Shown here: positions 24,909-33,106 of the stretch, piece by piece
How positions within the stretch are numbered: the first letter of the stretch is position 1
Layout: every line of letters starts with the position of its first letter
DNA from: Actinophytocola sp.
Lineage (GTDB): Bacteria > Actinomycetota > Actinomycetes > Mycobacteriales > Pseudonocardiaceae
Direction: 5' to 3'
DNA length: 47,560 nt
Assembly (NCBI RefSeq): GCF_009379765.1
Contig: NZ_WHTD01000049.1
Span: 1-47,560 of the forward strand
Program-made: the position numbers and the translations under genes
The notes under the pieces: generated by a model
Told to the model about the DNA's origin: nothing
Database searches by the model: none
Seen by the model: the letters and a program-made list of their open reading frames with translations, nothing else

Positions 24909-26659
24909 CCCTGAGTTCTGAGCGGGCCGCGCAGGTGCCGGCCCGCCGGGTGCCCGGTGTGGAGGCGCGGAACGGGAAGTTCCCCGGGCCGTCGCTGATC
25001 CCGGCGCTCAACGCGATCCAGGCCCGGCTGGGGTGGCTGCCTCGCGAGGAGCTGGAGGAGCTCGCGCGCGACGTGCGGCGGCCGCGGTACGAGATCGAGG
25101 GTCTCATCTCGTTCTACCCGCACTTCCGCACGACGCCGCCCACGAAGGTCGCGGTGCACGTGTGCCACGACCTGTCGTGCTGGGCGAGGTCCGCGGACGA
25201 CCGGATCGCCGAGGCGAAGGCCCGCTACGGGGACGACGCCGATGTCGAGCTGGTCGAGGTGTCCTGCCTCGGGCGCTGCGACGTCGCGCCGGCCGCCGCG
25301 GTCAACGAGCACCCGGCCCCGGTGTCCGATGTGGACTCCCTGGTGGCGGCGGCGCGGGCGGACGGGGTCGGCGAGGCCACCGTGTCGGGTCGGACCGAGC
25401 CTTGGCCGAACGACCCGTACCCCGCTGACTCGGGGGTCGCGGGGCGGTACACGTCGTTGCGGGCGTTGCTGGCCGGCGAGCTGAGCGCCGACGCCGTGGT
25501 GGCCACGCTCTCGGAGTCGGGGCTGCGTGGCATGGGCGGCGCAGGGTTCCCCACGGGCAAGAAGTGGGAGCTGGTCGCCGGTACCGACGATCCCGTCAAG
25601 TACGCGATCTGCAACGCCGACGAGTCCGAGCCCGGCACGTTCAAGGACCGCCAGATCCTCGCCGACCAGCCGCACCTGGTCCTCGAGGGGCTGCTGCTCG
25701 GCATGGCCGTCGTGGGCGCCGAGCAGGGCTGGGTGTTCATCCGGCACGAGTACGGCCCGGAGGAACGCGTGCTGCGCGCGGAGATCGACGCGCTGCGCGA
25801 AGCCGGCGTGGTCGGCCCGGACGCCTGCGGCAGCGGGCGCCGGCTCGACCTGGACGTCTTCGTCTCGCCGGGTGGCTACATCCTCGGCGAGGAGACCGCG
25901 CTGCTCGAGTGCATGGAGGGCCACCGTGGCGAGCCGCGGAACAAGCCGCCGTTCCCCGGCACCTACGGGCTGCACGGCCGTCCGACGCTGATCAACTCGG
26001 TGGAGACGTTCGCCGACGTGCCGGTGATCCTGCAGCGCGGCCCGGGCTGGTGGGCCGAGCAGGGGCGCGGCGAGTCGGTCGGATGGAAGTTCTTCGCCGT
26101 GTCCGGGCACGTCGAGCGTCCCGCGGTGTACTGCGTGCCGATGGGCACCACCGTGCGGGAGCTGATCGACCTCGCCGGCGGCGTGCTCGACGGCGCCGCG
26201 GTCGGCGCGGTGCAGCCGGGTGGGGCGTCGTCGAACTTCATCGGCCCGGACCAGCTCGACCTGGCGCTGGACTTCGGCACGCTCGCCAAGGCCGGCACCA
26301 TGCTCGGCTCCGGCGCGCTGGTGGTGCTCGCCGAGGGCACCGACCTGCTGGCCGCGTCGACGAACGTGCTGCGCTTCTTCCGCAACGAGTCCTGCGGCAA
26401 ATGTGTGCCGTGCCGGGTAGGGTCCACCAAGGCCCACGAGCTGCTGCGCGGGGTGCTGGACGCCGGCACGTCGTCCCTCGACGAGGCGCAGCACGGGCGG
26501 ATACTGCAGCTGGAGGAGGCCATGCGCAAGACCTCGATCTGCGGCCTCGGCCAGGTCGCGCTCGGACCGGTGGTCTCGGTGCTGGGACTGGACAAGGGCG
26601 CCGCCGCGGCCCGCCCGCAGCCCCGGCCGCAGGGCTCGGCGGAACAGCCGGACCGGTGA
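24905..26659 (+). CDS. fdhB: NuoE-NuoF fusion, NAD-reducing diaphorase subunit of formate dehydrogenase
   Basis: 584 residues, ATG at 24905 overlapping the fdhA stop (ATGA). Residues about 1-150 are the NuoE thioredoxin-like [2Fe-2S] domain (HVCHDLSCW ... VSCLGRCDVAPA). The rest is NuoF: the NADH/FMN site (GLRGMGGAGFPTGKKWE, CNADESEPGTFKDR, GAYILGEET-like GGYILGEETALLE) and the [4Fe-4S] motif ESCGKCVPCRVGSTK. Single-chain NuoE-NuoF proteins are typical of soluble NAD-dependent formate dehydrogenases and hydrogenases. It would reduce NAD+ with electrons from formate, and perhaps serve the AOR too. The Pro/Gln-rich last 20 residues are variable. Confidence 0.93.
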   Translation: MTLSSERAAQVPARRVPGVEARNGKFPGPSLIPALNAIQARLGWLPREELEELARDVRRPRYEIEGLISFYPHFRTTPPTKVAVHVCHDLSCWARSADDRIAEAKARYGDDADVELVEVSCLGRCDVAPAAAVNEHPAPVSDVDSLVAAARADGVGEATVSGRTEPWPNDPYPADSGVAGRYTSLRALLAGELSADAVVATLSESGLRGMGGAGFPTGKKWELVAGTDDPVKYAICNADESEPGTFKDRQILADQPHLVLEGLLLGMAVVGAEQGWVFIRHEYGPEERVLRAEIDALREAGVVGPDACGSGRRLDLDVFVSPGGYILGEETALLECMEGHRGEPRNKPPFPGTYGLHGRPTLINSVETFADVPVILQRGPGWWAEQGRGESVGWKFFAVSGHVERPAVYCVPMGTTVRELIDLAGGVLDGAAVGAVQPGGASSNFIGPDQLDLALDFGTLAKAGTMLGSGALVVLAEGTDLLAASTNVLRFFRNESCGKCVPCRVGSTKAHELLRGVLDAGTSSLDEAQHGRILQLEEAMRKTSICGLGQVALGPVVSVLGLDKGAAAARPQPRPQGSAEQPDR

Positions 26660-27876
26660 CCGGGCGGGAGTTCTTCACGGCCCGCACCGTCGCCGAGGCC
26701 CTTGCGGGGTTCCGGCCCGCGCACCGCACGTCCGCGGCGGACGTCCCGCTGTCCGCCGCATTGCACCGGGTGCCCGCAGGCGCCGTGCCCGCGCCGGCCG
26801 CGCTGCCCGGGTTCGTTCGCTCCACTGTGGACGGGTTCGCGGTCCGCGCGGCCGACACCTACGGCGCCTCCGACGGGCTGCCGTCCTATTTGGACCTGCT
26901 CGGGGCGGTGCGGATGGGTGCGGCGCCGGCGGTAGCGGTCCGGCCGGGCGGGTGTGTCGCGATGCCGACCGGGGGCGTGCTGCCCGACGGTGCCGACGCG
27001 GTGGTGATGGTCGAGTACACAGCCGAGACGATGCCCGGCACCATCGAGGTCACCCGGCCCGTCGCGCCGGGCGGCGGGGTCGTGCGTGCCGACGAGGACG
27101 TCGCCGCCGGCGCGGAGCTGGTGCCCGGTGGTCGCCCACTGCGCGCGCCCGACCTCGGACTGCTCGCCGCCGCGGGGGTCACCACGGTGTCGGTGCACGC
27201 CCGGCCGCGGGTCGCGATCATCTCGACGGGCGACGAGGTGGTGCCGCCGGACACGGCGTCGCTCGCCCCGGGCCAGGTGCGGGACGCGACGGCGTCGGCG
27301 CTGGCCGGGCTGGTGGCCGACGCCGGCGGCGAGCCGGTCGTCGCCGGCATCGTCGACGACGAGCCGGGCGCGCTGAAGAACCGGCTGGCCGAGGTGCTGC
27401 CGTCGGCCGACCTGGTGGTGGTCTCGGCGGGCTCGTCGGTCGGCGCGCGGGACGAGACCGCGGGTGCGGTGGCCGCCGTCGGCGACATCTGGTGCCACGG
27501 GCTCGCCATCAAGCCCGGCAAGCCCACGCTGCTGGCCGACTGCGGTGGCACCCCGCTCATCGGGCTGCCCGGCAACCCGTTGTCGGCGTTGGTCGTGTTC
27601 GGTCAGGTCGGCGTGCCGCTGGTGTGGCGGCTGGCCGGCTGCGACTCGCCGCCGCCGTCGCCCGGTGTCCGGGCCCGGCTCTCGCGTGACCTCGCCTCGG
27701 CCGCCGGCCGGCTCGACGTCGTCCAGGTGCGGGTGCGCGACGGCGTGGCCGAGCCGCTGTTCGGGCCGTCCGCGCTGCTGTCGGTGCTCACCCGCGCCGA
27801 CGGGTACCTGGTCGTCCCGGAGCCGGCCACCGGGCTGGACGCGGGCAGCGACGTCGAGGTCGTCCTGTACCCATGA
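26656..27876 (+). CDS. moeA: MoeA molybdopterin molybdenumtransferase
   Basis: 406 residues from a GTG at 26656 that overlaps the fdhB stop (GTGA). MoeA inserts the metal into adenylylated molybdopterin. Visible family parts: STVDGFAVRAAD, the GGxxP-type block MPTGGVLPDGADAVVMVE, ISTGDEVV, VSAGSSVGARD (usual SGG is SAG here), KPGKPTLLA and GLPGNPLSALV. Operon position suggests it is dedicated to the AOR/FDH cofactor; MoeA paralogues can be metal specific. Confidence 0.92.
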   Translation: MTGREFFTARTVAEALAGFRPAHRTSAADVPLSAALHRVPAGAVPAPAALPGFVRSTVDGFAVRAADTYGASDGLPSYLDLLGAVRMGAAPAVAVRPGGCVAMPTGGVLPDGADAVVMVEYTAETMPGTIEVTRPVAPGGGVVRADEDVAAGAELVPGGRPLRAPDLGLLAAAGVTTVSVHARPRVAIISTGDEVVPPDTASLAPGQVRDATASALAGLVADAGGEPVVAGIVDDEPGALKNRLAEVLPSADLVVVSAGSSVGARDETAGAVAAVGDIWCHGLAIKPGKPTLLADCGGTPLIGLPGNPLSALVVFGQVGVPLVWRLAGCDSPPPSPGVRARLSRDLASAAGRLDVVQVRVRDGVAEPLFGPSALLSVLTRADGYLVVPEPATGLDAGSDVEVVLYP

Positions 27877-29804
27877 GCCCTGTACCGATGGGTCCGGCGA
27901 GCCCCTTCGTCTCCGACGTCCCCGCGGCGCAGGCCCTCGCCGCCTGGCGGGAGTCGCGGGCGGCGGCGGGCTGCCCCGCCCGCGTCGACGCGGTCCGCGT
28001 GCCGGTGGGGCAGGCGGTGGGGCGGGTGACGGCCGAACCGGTGTGGGCCGCGCGATCCTCGCCCGCGTTCGACTCGGCCGGCATGGACGGGATCGCGGTC
28101 CGCGCCGCCGGCACCGTGGGCGCGGCCGAGACCACCCCGGTCCTGCTCGGCGCCGAGGACTTCGAGGTCGTCGACACCGGTGACCCGCTGCCGGCCGGCT
28201 ACGACGCCGTGGTGATGCGCGAGCACGTGCACCACACCGGTGACGGCAGGGCCGAGCTGCGCGCGGCCGTCCCGCCCTACCAGCACGTCCGGTCGATCGG
28301 CGAGGACATCAGCGCGGCCGAGCTGCTGCTGCCGGAAGGCCACCGGCTGCGCCCGGTCGACGTCGCCGCCTGCGCCGCCGCCGGCGCCACGGAGCTGGCC
28401 GTCCGGCGTGCCCCCGTCGTGGTGATCGTGCCGACCGGCGACGAGATCCGGCCGATCGGCGCCGAGCTCGGGCCCGGCGACATCCTCGACACGAACTCGA
28501 TGATGCTGGCCGCCCAGGCCCGTGAGGCCGGCGGCGACGCCCGGGTCACCGACATCGTCCCGGACGACCCGGCGGCCATCACCGCCGTGCTGTGCGCGGC
28601 CGCCGCCGAGGCCGACCTGGTGCTGCTCGTCGCGGGCTCGAGCGCCGGCCGCGACGACTACACCGCCCGCGTGGTCGCCGCCGCCGGCTCGGTCGCGGTG
28701 CACGGGGTCGCCGTGCGCCCCGGCCACCCCGTCGTGCTCGGCACGGTCGAGGCGACGCCCGTCGTCGGCGTGCCCGGCTACCCGGTCTCGGCCGCGCTCA
28801 CCTTCGACATCTTCGCCGCCCCGGTGCTCGCCGAGCTGGAGGGCGCCGCGCCCCGCGAACGCCCGTCGACCACCGCGCGGCTGGCGCGGAAGCTGCCGTC
28901 CGTCGTCGGCATGGACGACTGGGTCCGGGTCCGCCTCGGCCGGGTGCGGGACCAGATCGTCGCCACCCCGCTGCCGCGCGGCGCCGGCGTGCTCACCTCG
29001 CTGGTGCTCGCTGACGGGCTGCTCGTCGTACCGTCCGGAGTGGAGGGTCAGCACGCCGGCGCCGACGTGCGGGTGGAACTGCTGCGCGGCCTGGGCGAGA
29101 TCGGTCGCACCATCGTGGCGATCGGCTCGCACGACCTGGTGCTCGACCTCGCCGCGTCCGCGCTGCGCGCCGCCGACCCCCTGATCACGCTCGCGTCGTC
29201 GAACGTCGGGTCGCTGGGTGGACTCGTGGCTCTGCGCGACGGCCTGTGCCACGTCGCCGGCTCGCACCTGCTGGACCCCTCGACCGGTGAGTACACGCTG
29301 CCCTATGTGGACAAGCTGCTGGGGGACGCCGACATCGCCGTGATCCGGTTGGTCCACCGCGACCAGGGCCTCATCGTCGCTCCCGGCAACCCGTTGGGCC
29401 TCACCGAGGTCGGCGACCTGACCCGGCCGGGCCTGCACTACGTCAACCGCCAGCGCGGCGCGGGCACCCGAGCCCTGCTCGACCACGAGCTCACCCGCCG
29501 CGGCATCGACGCCACGGAGATCCTCGGCTACTCGCGTGAGGAACACACCCACCTCGCGGTGGCCGCGGCGGTGGCCGCGGGCCGCGCCGACGCCGGTATG
29601 GGCATCCTGGCCGCCGCGCGCGCGTTCGGCCTGGACTTCGTCGCGGTGGCCCAGGAGCCCTACGACCTGGTTCTGCGCACCGACACCTGGTCCGACGAGC
29701 TGCTCGCCCCGCTGTGGGCCCTGCTCGAGCGCGCCGACTTCCGAGCCGGCGTGGAAGCACTGGGCGGCTACTCCTGCACCGAGACCGGTCGCCGCATCCG
29801 ATGA
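27873..29804 (+). CDS. MoeA fused to a C-terminal PBP-like domain
   Basis: 643 residues, ATG at 27873 overlapping the previous stop. Residues about 15-410 are a second MoeA (FDSAGMDGIAVRA, YDAVVMREHVH, IVPTGDEIRP, LVAGSSAGRDDYT, GVPGYPVSAAL). Residues about 415-640 form a PBP-like domain of the PF12727 type (SSNVGSLGGLVALRDG, RQRGAGTRALLDHEL). MoeA-PBP fusions are known as putative molybdopterin biosynthesis proteins. The pair of MoeA genes could serve two metals, Mo and W (inference). The same PBP domain sits on the regulator at 9355, tying the two ends of the locus together. Confidence 0.9.
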   Translation: MSPVPMGPASPFVSDVPAAQALAAWRESRAAAGCPARVDAVRVPVGQAVGRVTAEPVWAARSSPAFDSAGMDGIAVRAAGTVGAAETTPVLLGAEDFEVVDTGDPLPAGYDAVVMREHVHHTGDGRAELRAAVPPYQHVRSIGEDISAAELLLPEGHRLRPVDVAACAAAGATELAVRRAPVVVIVPTGDEIRPIGAELGPGDILDTNSMMLAAQAREAGGDARVTDIVPDDPAAITAVLCAAAAEADLVLLVAGSSAGRDDYTARVVAAAGSVAVHGVAVRPGHPVVLGTVEATPVVGVPGYPVSAALTFDIFAAPVLAELEGAAPRERPSTTARLARKLPSVVGMDDWVRVRLGRVRDQIVATPLPRGAGVLTSLVLADGLLVVPSGVEGQHAGADVRVELLRGLGEIGRTIVAIGSHDLVLDLAASALRAADPLITLASSNVGSLGGLVALRDGLCHVAGSHLLDPSTGEYTLPYVDKLLGDADIAVIRLVHRDQGLIVAPGNPLGLTEVGDLTRPGLHYVNRQRGAGTRALLDHELTRRGIDATEILGYSREEHTHLAVAAAVAAGRADAGMGILAAARAFGLDFVAVAQEPYDLVLRTDTWSDELLAPLWALLERADFRAGVEALGGYSCTETGRRIR

Positions 29805-29914
29805 GCCTCGACCTGGTTGAGAGAACTGCGCAGGATCAGCTCCGGACTGAGGTACGCGTGCGCGCCAGCCGGAGTCTCCCGCGGGTTCCGATGGTTGATC
29901 TCCCGGCCGGCCGG

Positions 29915-30706
29915 TCAGCGGCCGAGCGCGGCACCCAACCGGCGAATCACCTCGGACTCGCCGACCTCGCCGGGGCCGCCGGAGGGCGCATGCTCCGTGA
30001 TGGCCGCACCGACCACGTTGTCCAGCCGGGAGACCAGGTCGACCAGCCGTTGCGACGGCACCCCGTCCGGTACGGGATAGCAGGTCGAGCCGAACTCCGA
30101 GGGGTCGAGGACGTCCAGATCGATGTGGACGTACACCGGGCCGGTGAGACCGTCGAGCACTCTGTCGAGGTCCTCGACGCCGCGCGTTCGGAGGCCGGCC
30201 CTCTCGATGTACTCGTACTCCGTCGCGTCGCCGGTCCGGAGTCCCGCGAGGATCACCTGCTCCGGCGCCAACGGCCGCTCCGGAACGAGCGGTGCCGCCC
30301 CGTCGCCGAGCAGGGTACGCAGCACCATTCCGTGGAACGAGCCGGACGGCAAGGTCTGCGGGGTGTACACGTCCGGGTGCGCGTCGATCCACAGGACCGT
30401 CAGCCGGTCGCCGTGCCGCTTGCGGGCGGCGGCGATCGGTGCCAGGTCCACCCCGCAGTCCCCGCCGGCGGTGATCACCACGTCGTCGATGCCGGCCAGG
30501 GCCTCGTGAGTCAGCCGCAGGTTCTCGAGCAGCACGTCGAGCGCGCGCACCCCGGCCTTCATCTCCCCATCCGCGTCGAGCACCGGGACCGTGACCCGGG
30601 CGTCGGCCGGGATCAGCTCGGCGGTCCGCCGGGCGCCGGCCACGAGCCGGGGCGCTCCGCTCGAACCAGACCCTTGCCACTGGGGCACGCACAGCACCGT
30701 CGTCAC
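29915..30706 (-). CDS. Arginase/agmatinase-family protein
   Basis: 263 residues if it starts at the GTG at 30706 (VTTVLCVPQWQGSG), where homology-like sequence begins; the frame is open to 30808. Metal-site motifs: WIDAHPDVYTP, SFHGM, HIDLDVLDPSEF and EHAPS. The first motif, normally GGDHS, is GGDCG, so a metal-ligand His is Cys. Ureohydrolases of this family use two Mn2+ to split guanidino compounds; the Cys may alter metal content or activity. Convergent with the MoeA-PBP gene (110 bp gap). Confidence 0.8.
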   Translation of the reverse strand: MTTVLCVPQWQGSGSSGAPRLVAGARRTAELIPADARVTVPVLDADGEMKAGVRALDVLLENLRLTHEALAGIDDVVITAGGDCGVDLAPIAAARKRHGDRLTVLWIDAHPDVYTPQTLPSGSFHGMVLRTLLGDGAAPLVPERPLAPEQVILAGLRTGDATEYEYIERAGLRTRGVEDLDRVLDGLTGPVYVHIDLDVLDPSEFGSTCYPVPDGVPSQRLVDLVSRLDNVVGAAITEHAPSGGPGEVGESEVIRRLGAALGR

Positions 30707-30811
30707 GCGACAGCTACAAGCCGCGACAGCCACACCGCCAACGGTTTCACGCGTGGACAGAACGCGAGCCGGCAGACGTTGGCCATCCGGGGTTGGGATA
30801 CCCTCCACCGA

Positions 30812-30829
30812 GGCTAATGGCCATTAGCC
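30812..30829. promoter_or_regulatory. TetR-type operator, copy 1 (18-bp perfect palindrome)
   Basis: GGCTAATGGCCATTAGCC, 16 bp before the phosphotransferase start. Core GCTAAT-N4-ATTAGC recurs at 33087-33102, upstream of the TetR gene. Likely bound by the TetR protein encoded at 32407. Confidence 0.7.
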
Positions 30830-30845
30830 ACATGAGGGAGGCGTC

Positions 30846-31835
30846 ATGGCAACGCCGGGGCTCGACCTCGCCGCGCTCGCCGGGTACGTGCCGTCGGCCG
30901 GGCCGCTGCGCGCGCGGCTCATCGCCGGCGGCAGGTCCAACCTCACCTACGAGGTCACCGACGGCACCGGCACCTGGATCGTCCGGCGGCCGCCACTCGG
31001 CGAGGTGCTCGCCTCCGCACACGACATGGGTCGCGAGTACCGGGTGCTGACCGCGTTGCGTGACACAGCGGTGCCGGTGCCACGCACCTACGCGTTCTGC
31101 GCCGACCCCGGGGTGATCGGCGCCCCGTTCTACGTGATGGCCAAGGCCGAGGGGGTGCCGTTCCGCACCGCCGCCGAGCTCGCCCCGCGCGGGCGGGCCA
31201 GGGTCCGCCGGATCAGCGAGGCGATGGTCGACACCCTCGCCACGCTGCATGCCGTGGACCCCGACGCCGTGGGGCTCCACGGGTTCGGCAGGCCCGAGGG
31301 CTTTCTCGCGCGGCAGGTCCACCGCTGGCGCGTCCAGCTGGAGCACAGCCCCGATCGGGCGGCGGCCGACCAACTGCACGCCCGGCTCGCCGCCGCCGTA
31401 CCCGCGGAGTCCCGGCACTCGGTGGTGCACGGCGACTTCCGGCTCGACAACCTGCTGGTGGACGAGCACGACCGGATCACCGCGCTGCTCGACTGGGAGA
31501 TGGCCACGCTCGGCGACCCGCTCACCGACCTCGCCCTCCTGCACGCCTACGACTGGATCGCGCGCAACGACCGCGCCGGCGCTCTCGGTGACGCCCCGGC
31601 CGCCCCGGGGTTCCTCGACCCGCACCGGATCGCCGCGAGGTACGGCTGCGACCGGGACCTCGGCTGGTACCACGGGCTCGCGTTCCTCAAGCTGGCCGCC
31701 GTCTTCGCGGGCATCCACCACCGCTACGTCAACGGCCAGACCGTCGGCGACGGCTTCGCGACCGCGGGCACGCTCGTGCCCGGCCTCCTGGCGGCGGGCC
31801 TCGACGTGGTCAGCGCGCCGCGCGGCCGCCGCTGA
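30846..31835 (+). CDS. Phosphotransferase family protein (APH/ACAD10-11-like)
   Basis: 329 residues, ATG with GGGAGG at 30835-30840. Kinase-like fold of the aminoglycoside phosphotransferase family: nucleotide loop AGGRSNLTYEV, RRPP, catalytic loop HGDFRLDNLLV and metal-binding LDWEMATLGDP. In actinomycetes this subtype is usually encoded with acyl-CoA dehydrogenases and TetR regulators and is thought to phosphorylate 4-hydroxyacyl intermediates, as human ACAD10/11 kinase domains do. The neighbours here are remnants of exactly such genes. A TetR operator overlaps its promoter region. Confidence 0.88.
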   Translation: MATPGLDLAALAGYVPSAGPLRARLIAGGRSNLTYEVTDGTGTWIVRRPPLGEVLASAHDMGREYRVLTALRDTAVPVPRTYAFCADPGVIGAPFYVMAKAEGVPFRTAAELAPRGRARVRRISEAMVDTLATLHAVDPDAVGLHGFGRPEGFLARQVHRWRVQLEHSPDRAAADQLHARLAAAVPAESRHSVVHGDFRLDNLLVDEHDRITALLDWEMATLGDPLTDLALLHAYDWIARNDRAGALGDAPAAPGFLDPHRIAARYGCDRDLGWYHGLAFLKLAAVFAGIHHRYVNGQTVGDGFATAGTLVPGLLAAGLDVVSAPRGRR

Positions 31836-32094
31836 TGTCGTGGACCGCGCCGGTGGAGAAGCCGCACTTCTCCGAGGCCGGCCAGGCGGCCAGCTCCGCG
31901 ACCTCCTCCGGCCGGCCGAGCCGCGCCATCGGGATCCGCTCCACGAGGTACTCGACCACGGCGTCGTCGGTGGCCCGGCCATCGGCGACGCGACCACGGT
32001 CGGCGCGATCGCGTTGACCAGCACGCCGGTGGTGGCGAGCTCCTTGCCCAGCGACTTGATCATTCCGATCCCGCCGACGGTGCCGCCGCCTGCG
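31810..32094 (-). pseudogene. SDR (3-oxoacyl reductase-type) gene remnant
   Basis: C-terminal third of a short-chain dehydrogenase. One frame gives MIKSLGKELATTGVLVNAIA then PTVVASPM. A frameshift near 31990 moves to EYLVERIPMARLGRPEEVAE and then GAVHDISGG with a stop at 31810. The N-terminal NAD-binding part is absent. The end overlaps the 3' end of the phosphotransferase gene by 26 bp. Non-functional remnant of the acyl-catabolism locus. Confidence 0.75.
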
Positions 32095-32100
32095 TAGTGA

Positions 32101-32412
32101 CCACTGTGGACCGTGGCCGAGTTGGCCTGGTGGTACCGGCGGTCGCGAAAGCCTTGGCGCGGGCCGATCTGGCGTTGTCCGATGTGGACCTGATCGAGCT
32201 GAACGAGGCCGTCACCGCCAGGTCCTGGCGGTGACGGCCGAGTGGCGGCTGACCCCGGCCGACTTCGACCGTCTCACGTGAACGGCTCGGGCATCTCGCG
32301 GGGGCACCCGATCGGCGCGACCATCCTGGCTACCCTGCTCCGCGAGCTGGACCGCAGCGGCGGCCGATCCGCCGTGGAGACGATGTGCATCGGCGGTGGC
32401 CAGGGGTCAGCC
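32101..32412 (+). pseudogene. Thiolase (acetyl-CoA acyltransferase) C-terminal remnant
   Basis: Fragments in shifting frames of a thiolase: ALARADLALSDVDLIELNEA with a frameshift after it, then VNGSGISRGHPIGATILATL and SAVETMCIGGGQG. These are the C-terminal blocks with the catalytic His (GHP) and Cys (CIGGG) of thiolases. No start and no complete frame remains. The catalytic end abuts the TetR stop codon. Confidence 0.8.
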
Positions 32413-32997
32413 GGCGGCGTCCACCATCCGCAAGGCCAGATCGCCGTAATGCCAGGCGATCTCGTCCTCGGAGAGCTCACCGTCCTCGCGGTACCAAGCG
32501 GCGACACCCATGCCGAGGTCGAGAATGGCGTAGGACGTGAGCCGGACCGAGGGCACGTCGAACCGTCCGGCGCGCACACCGTCTTCCACCAGTGTGCGGA
32601 ACCGGTGCTCGTAGTCGGCGCGGCTGGCCAGGACCGCCGTGCGGTGCGGCTCGTCGAGGCTGCGGATCTCGCGGTTGCCGACGAACGCCTCCGGACGGTG
32701 CCTGGCGTGGTAGCGCACATGCGCCTCCGCCGCCCGGCGCAGCCGCACGGCGGGATCGGTGCTGCCCCGTACCGCCACCTGGTGTGCCTCGCGCAGTTCG
32801 GTCATGGTGTCGAGCATGATCCCGGCCAGCAGGTCCTGTTTGGACGCGACATGCTTGTACAGGCTCGGGCCGCGTATCCCCACGGCGGCGCCGATGTCGG
32901 CCATCGTGGTCGCCTGGAAGCCGTTGTGCGCGAACAGTTCCAGGGCGGCGTCGCGGATCGCCGCGAACCGCGACGTGGTGCCCGCTTCACCGGCCAT
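32407..32997 (-). CDS. TetR-family transcriptional regulator
   Basis: 196 residues from ATG 32997 with GAGGAG 6 bp before it. The N-terminal HTH is TTMADIGAAVGIRGPSLYKH. The C-terminal ligand domain is helical and resembles FadR/KstR-type lipid-catabolism regulators. It is divergent from the acyl-CoA dehydrogenase remnant, with an operator between (33087-33102). It likely represses that gene, itself and the phosphotransferase gene, with an acyl-CoA as inducer (inference). Confidence 0.88.
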   Translation of the reverse strand: MAGEAGTTSRFAAIRDAALELFAHNGFQATTMADIGAAVGIRGPSLYKHVASKQDLLAGIMLDTMTELREAHQVAVRGSTDPAVRLRRAAEAHVRYHARHRPEAFVGNREIRSLDEPHRTAVLASRADYEHRFRTLVEDGVRAGRFDVPSVRLTSYAILDLGMGVAAWYREDGELSEDEIAWHYGDLALRMVDAAG

Positions 32998-33086
32998 GTC
33001 CCTCTCCTCGCACTGTGAGCTATCCAACGGTAGCCGCACGAGCACTCTACTGCCGGGATGTGCGTCACTGAGCTAACCTCGAGCAA

Positions 33087-33102
33087 GCTAATGATTATTA
33101 GC
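33087..33102. promoter_or_regulatory. TetR-type operator, copy 2
   Basis: GCTAAT-GATT-ATTAGC: identical 6-bp arms and 4-bp spacing to the site at 30812-30829. Located between the TetR gene and the divergent acyl-CoA dehydrogenase remnant. Confidence 0.7.
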
Positions 33103-33106
33103 CGCA

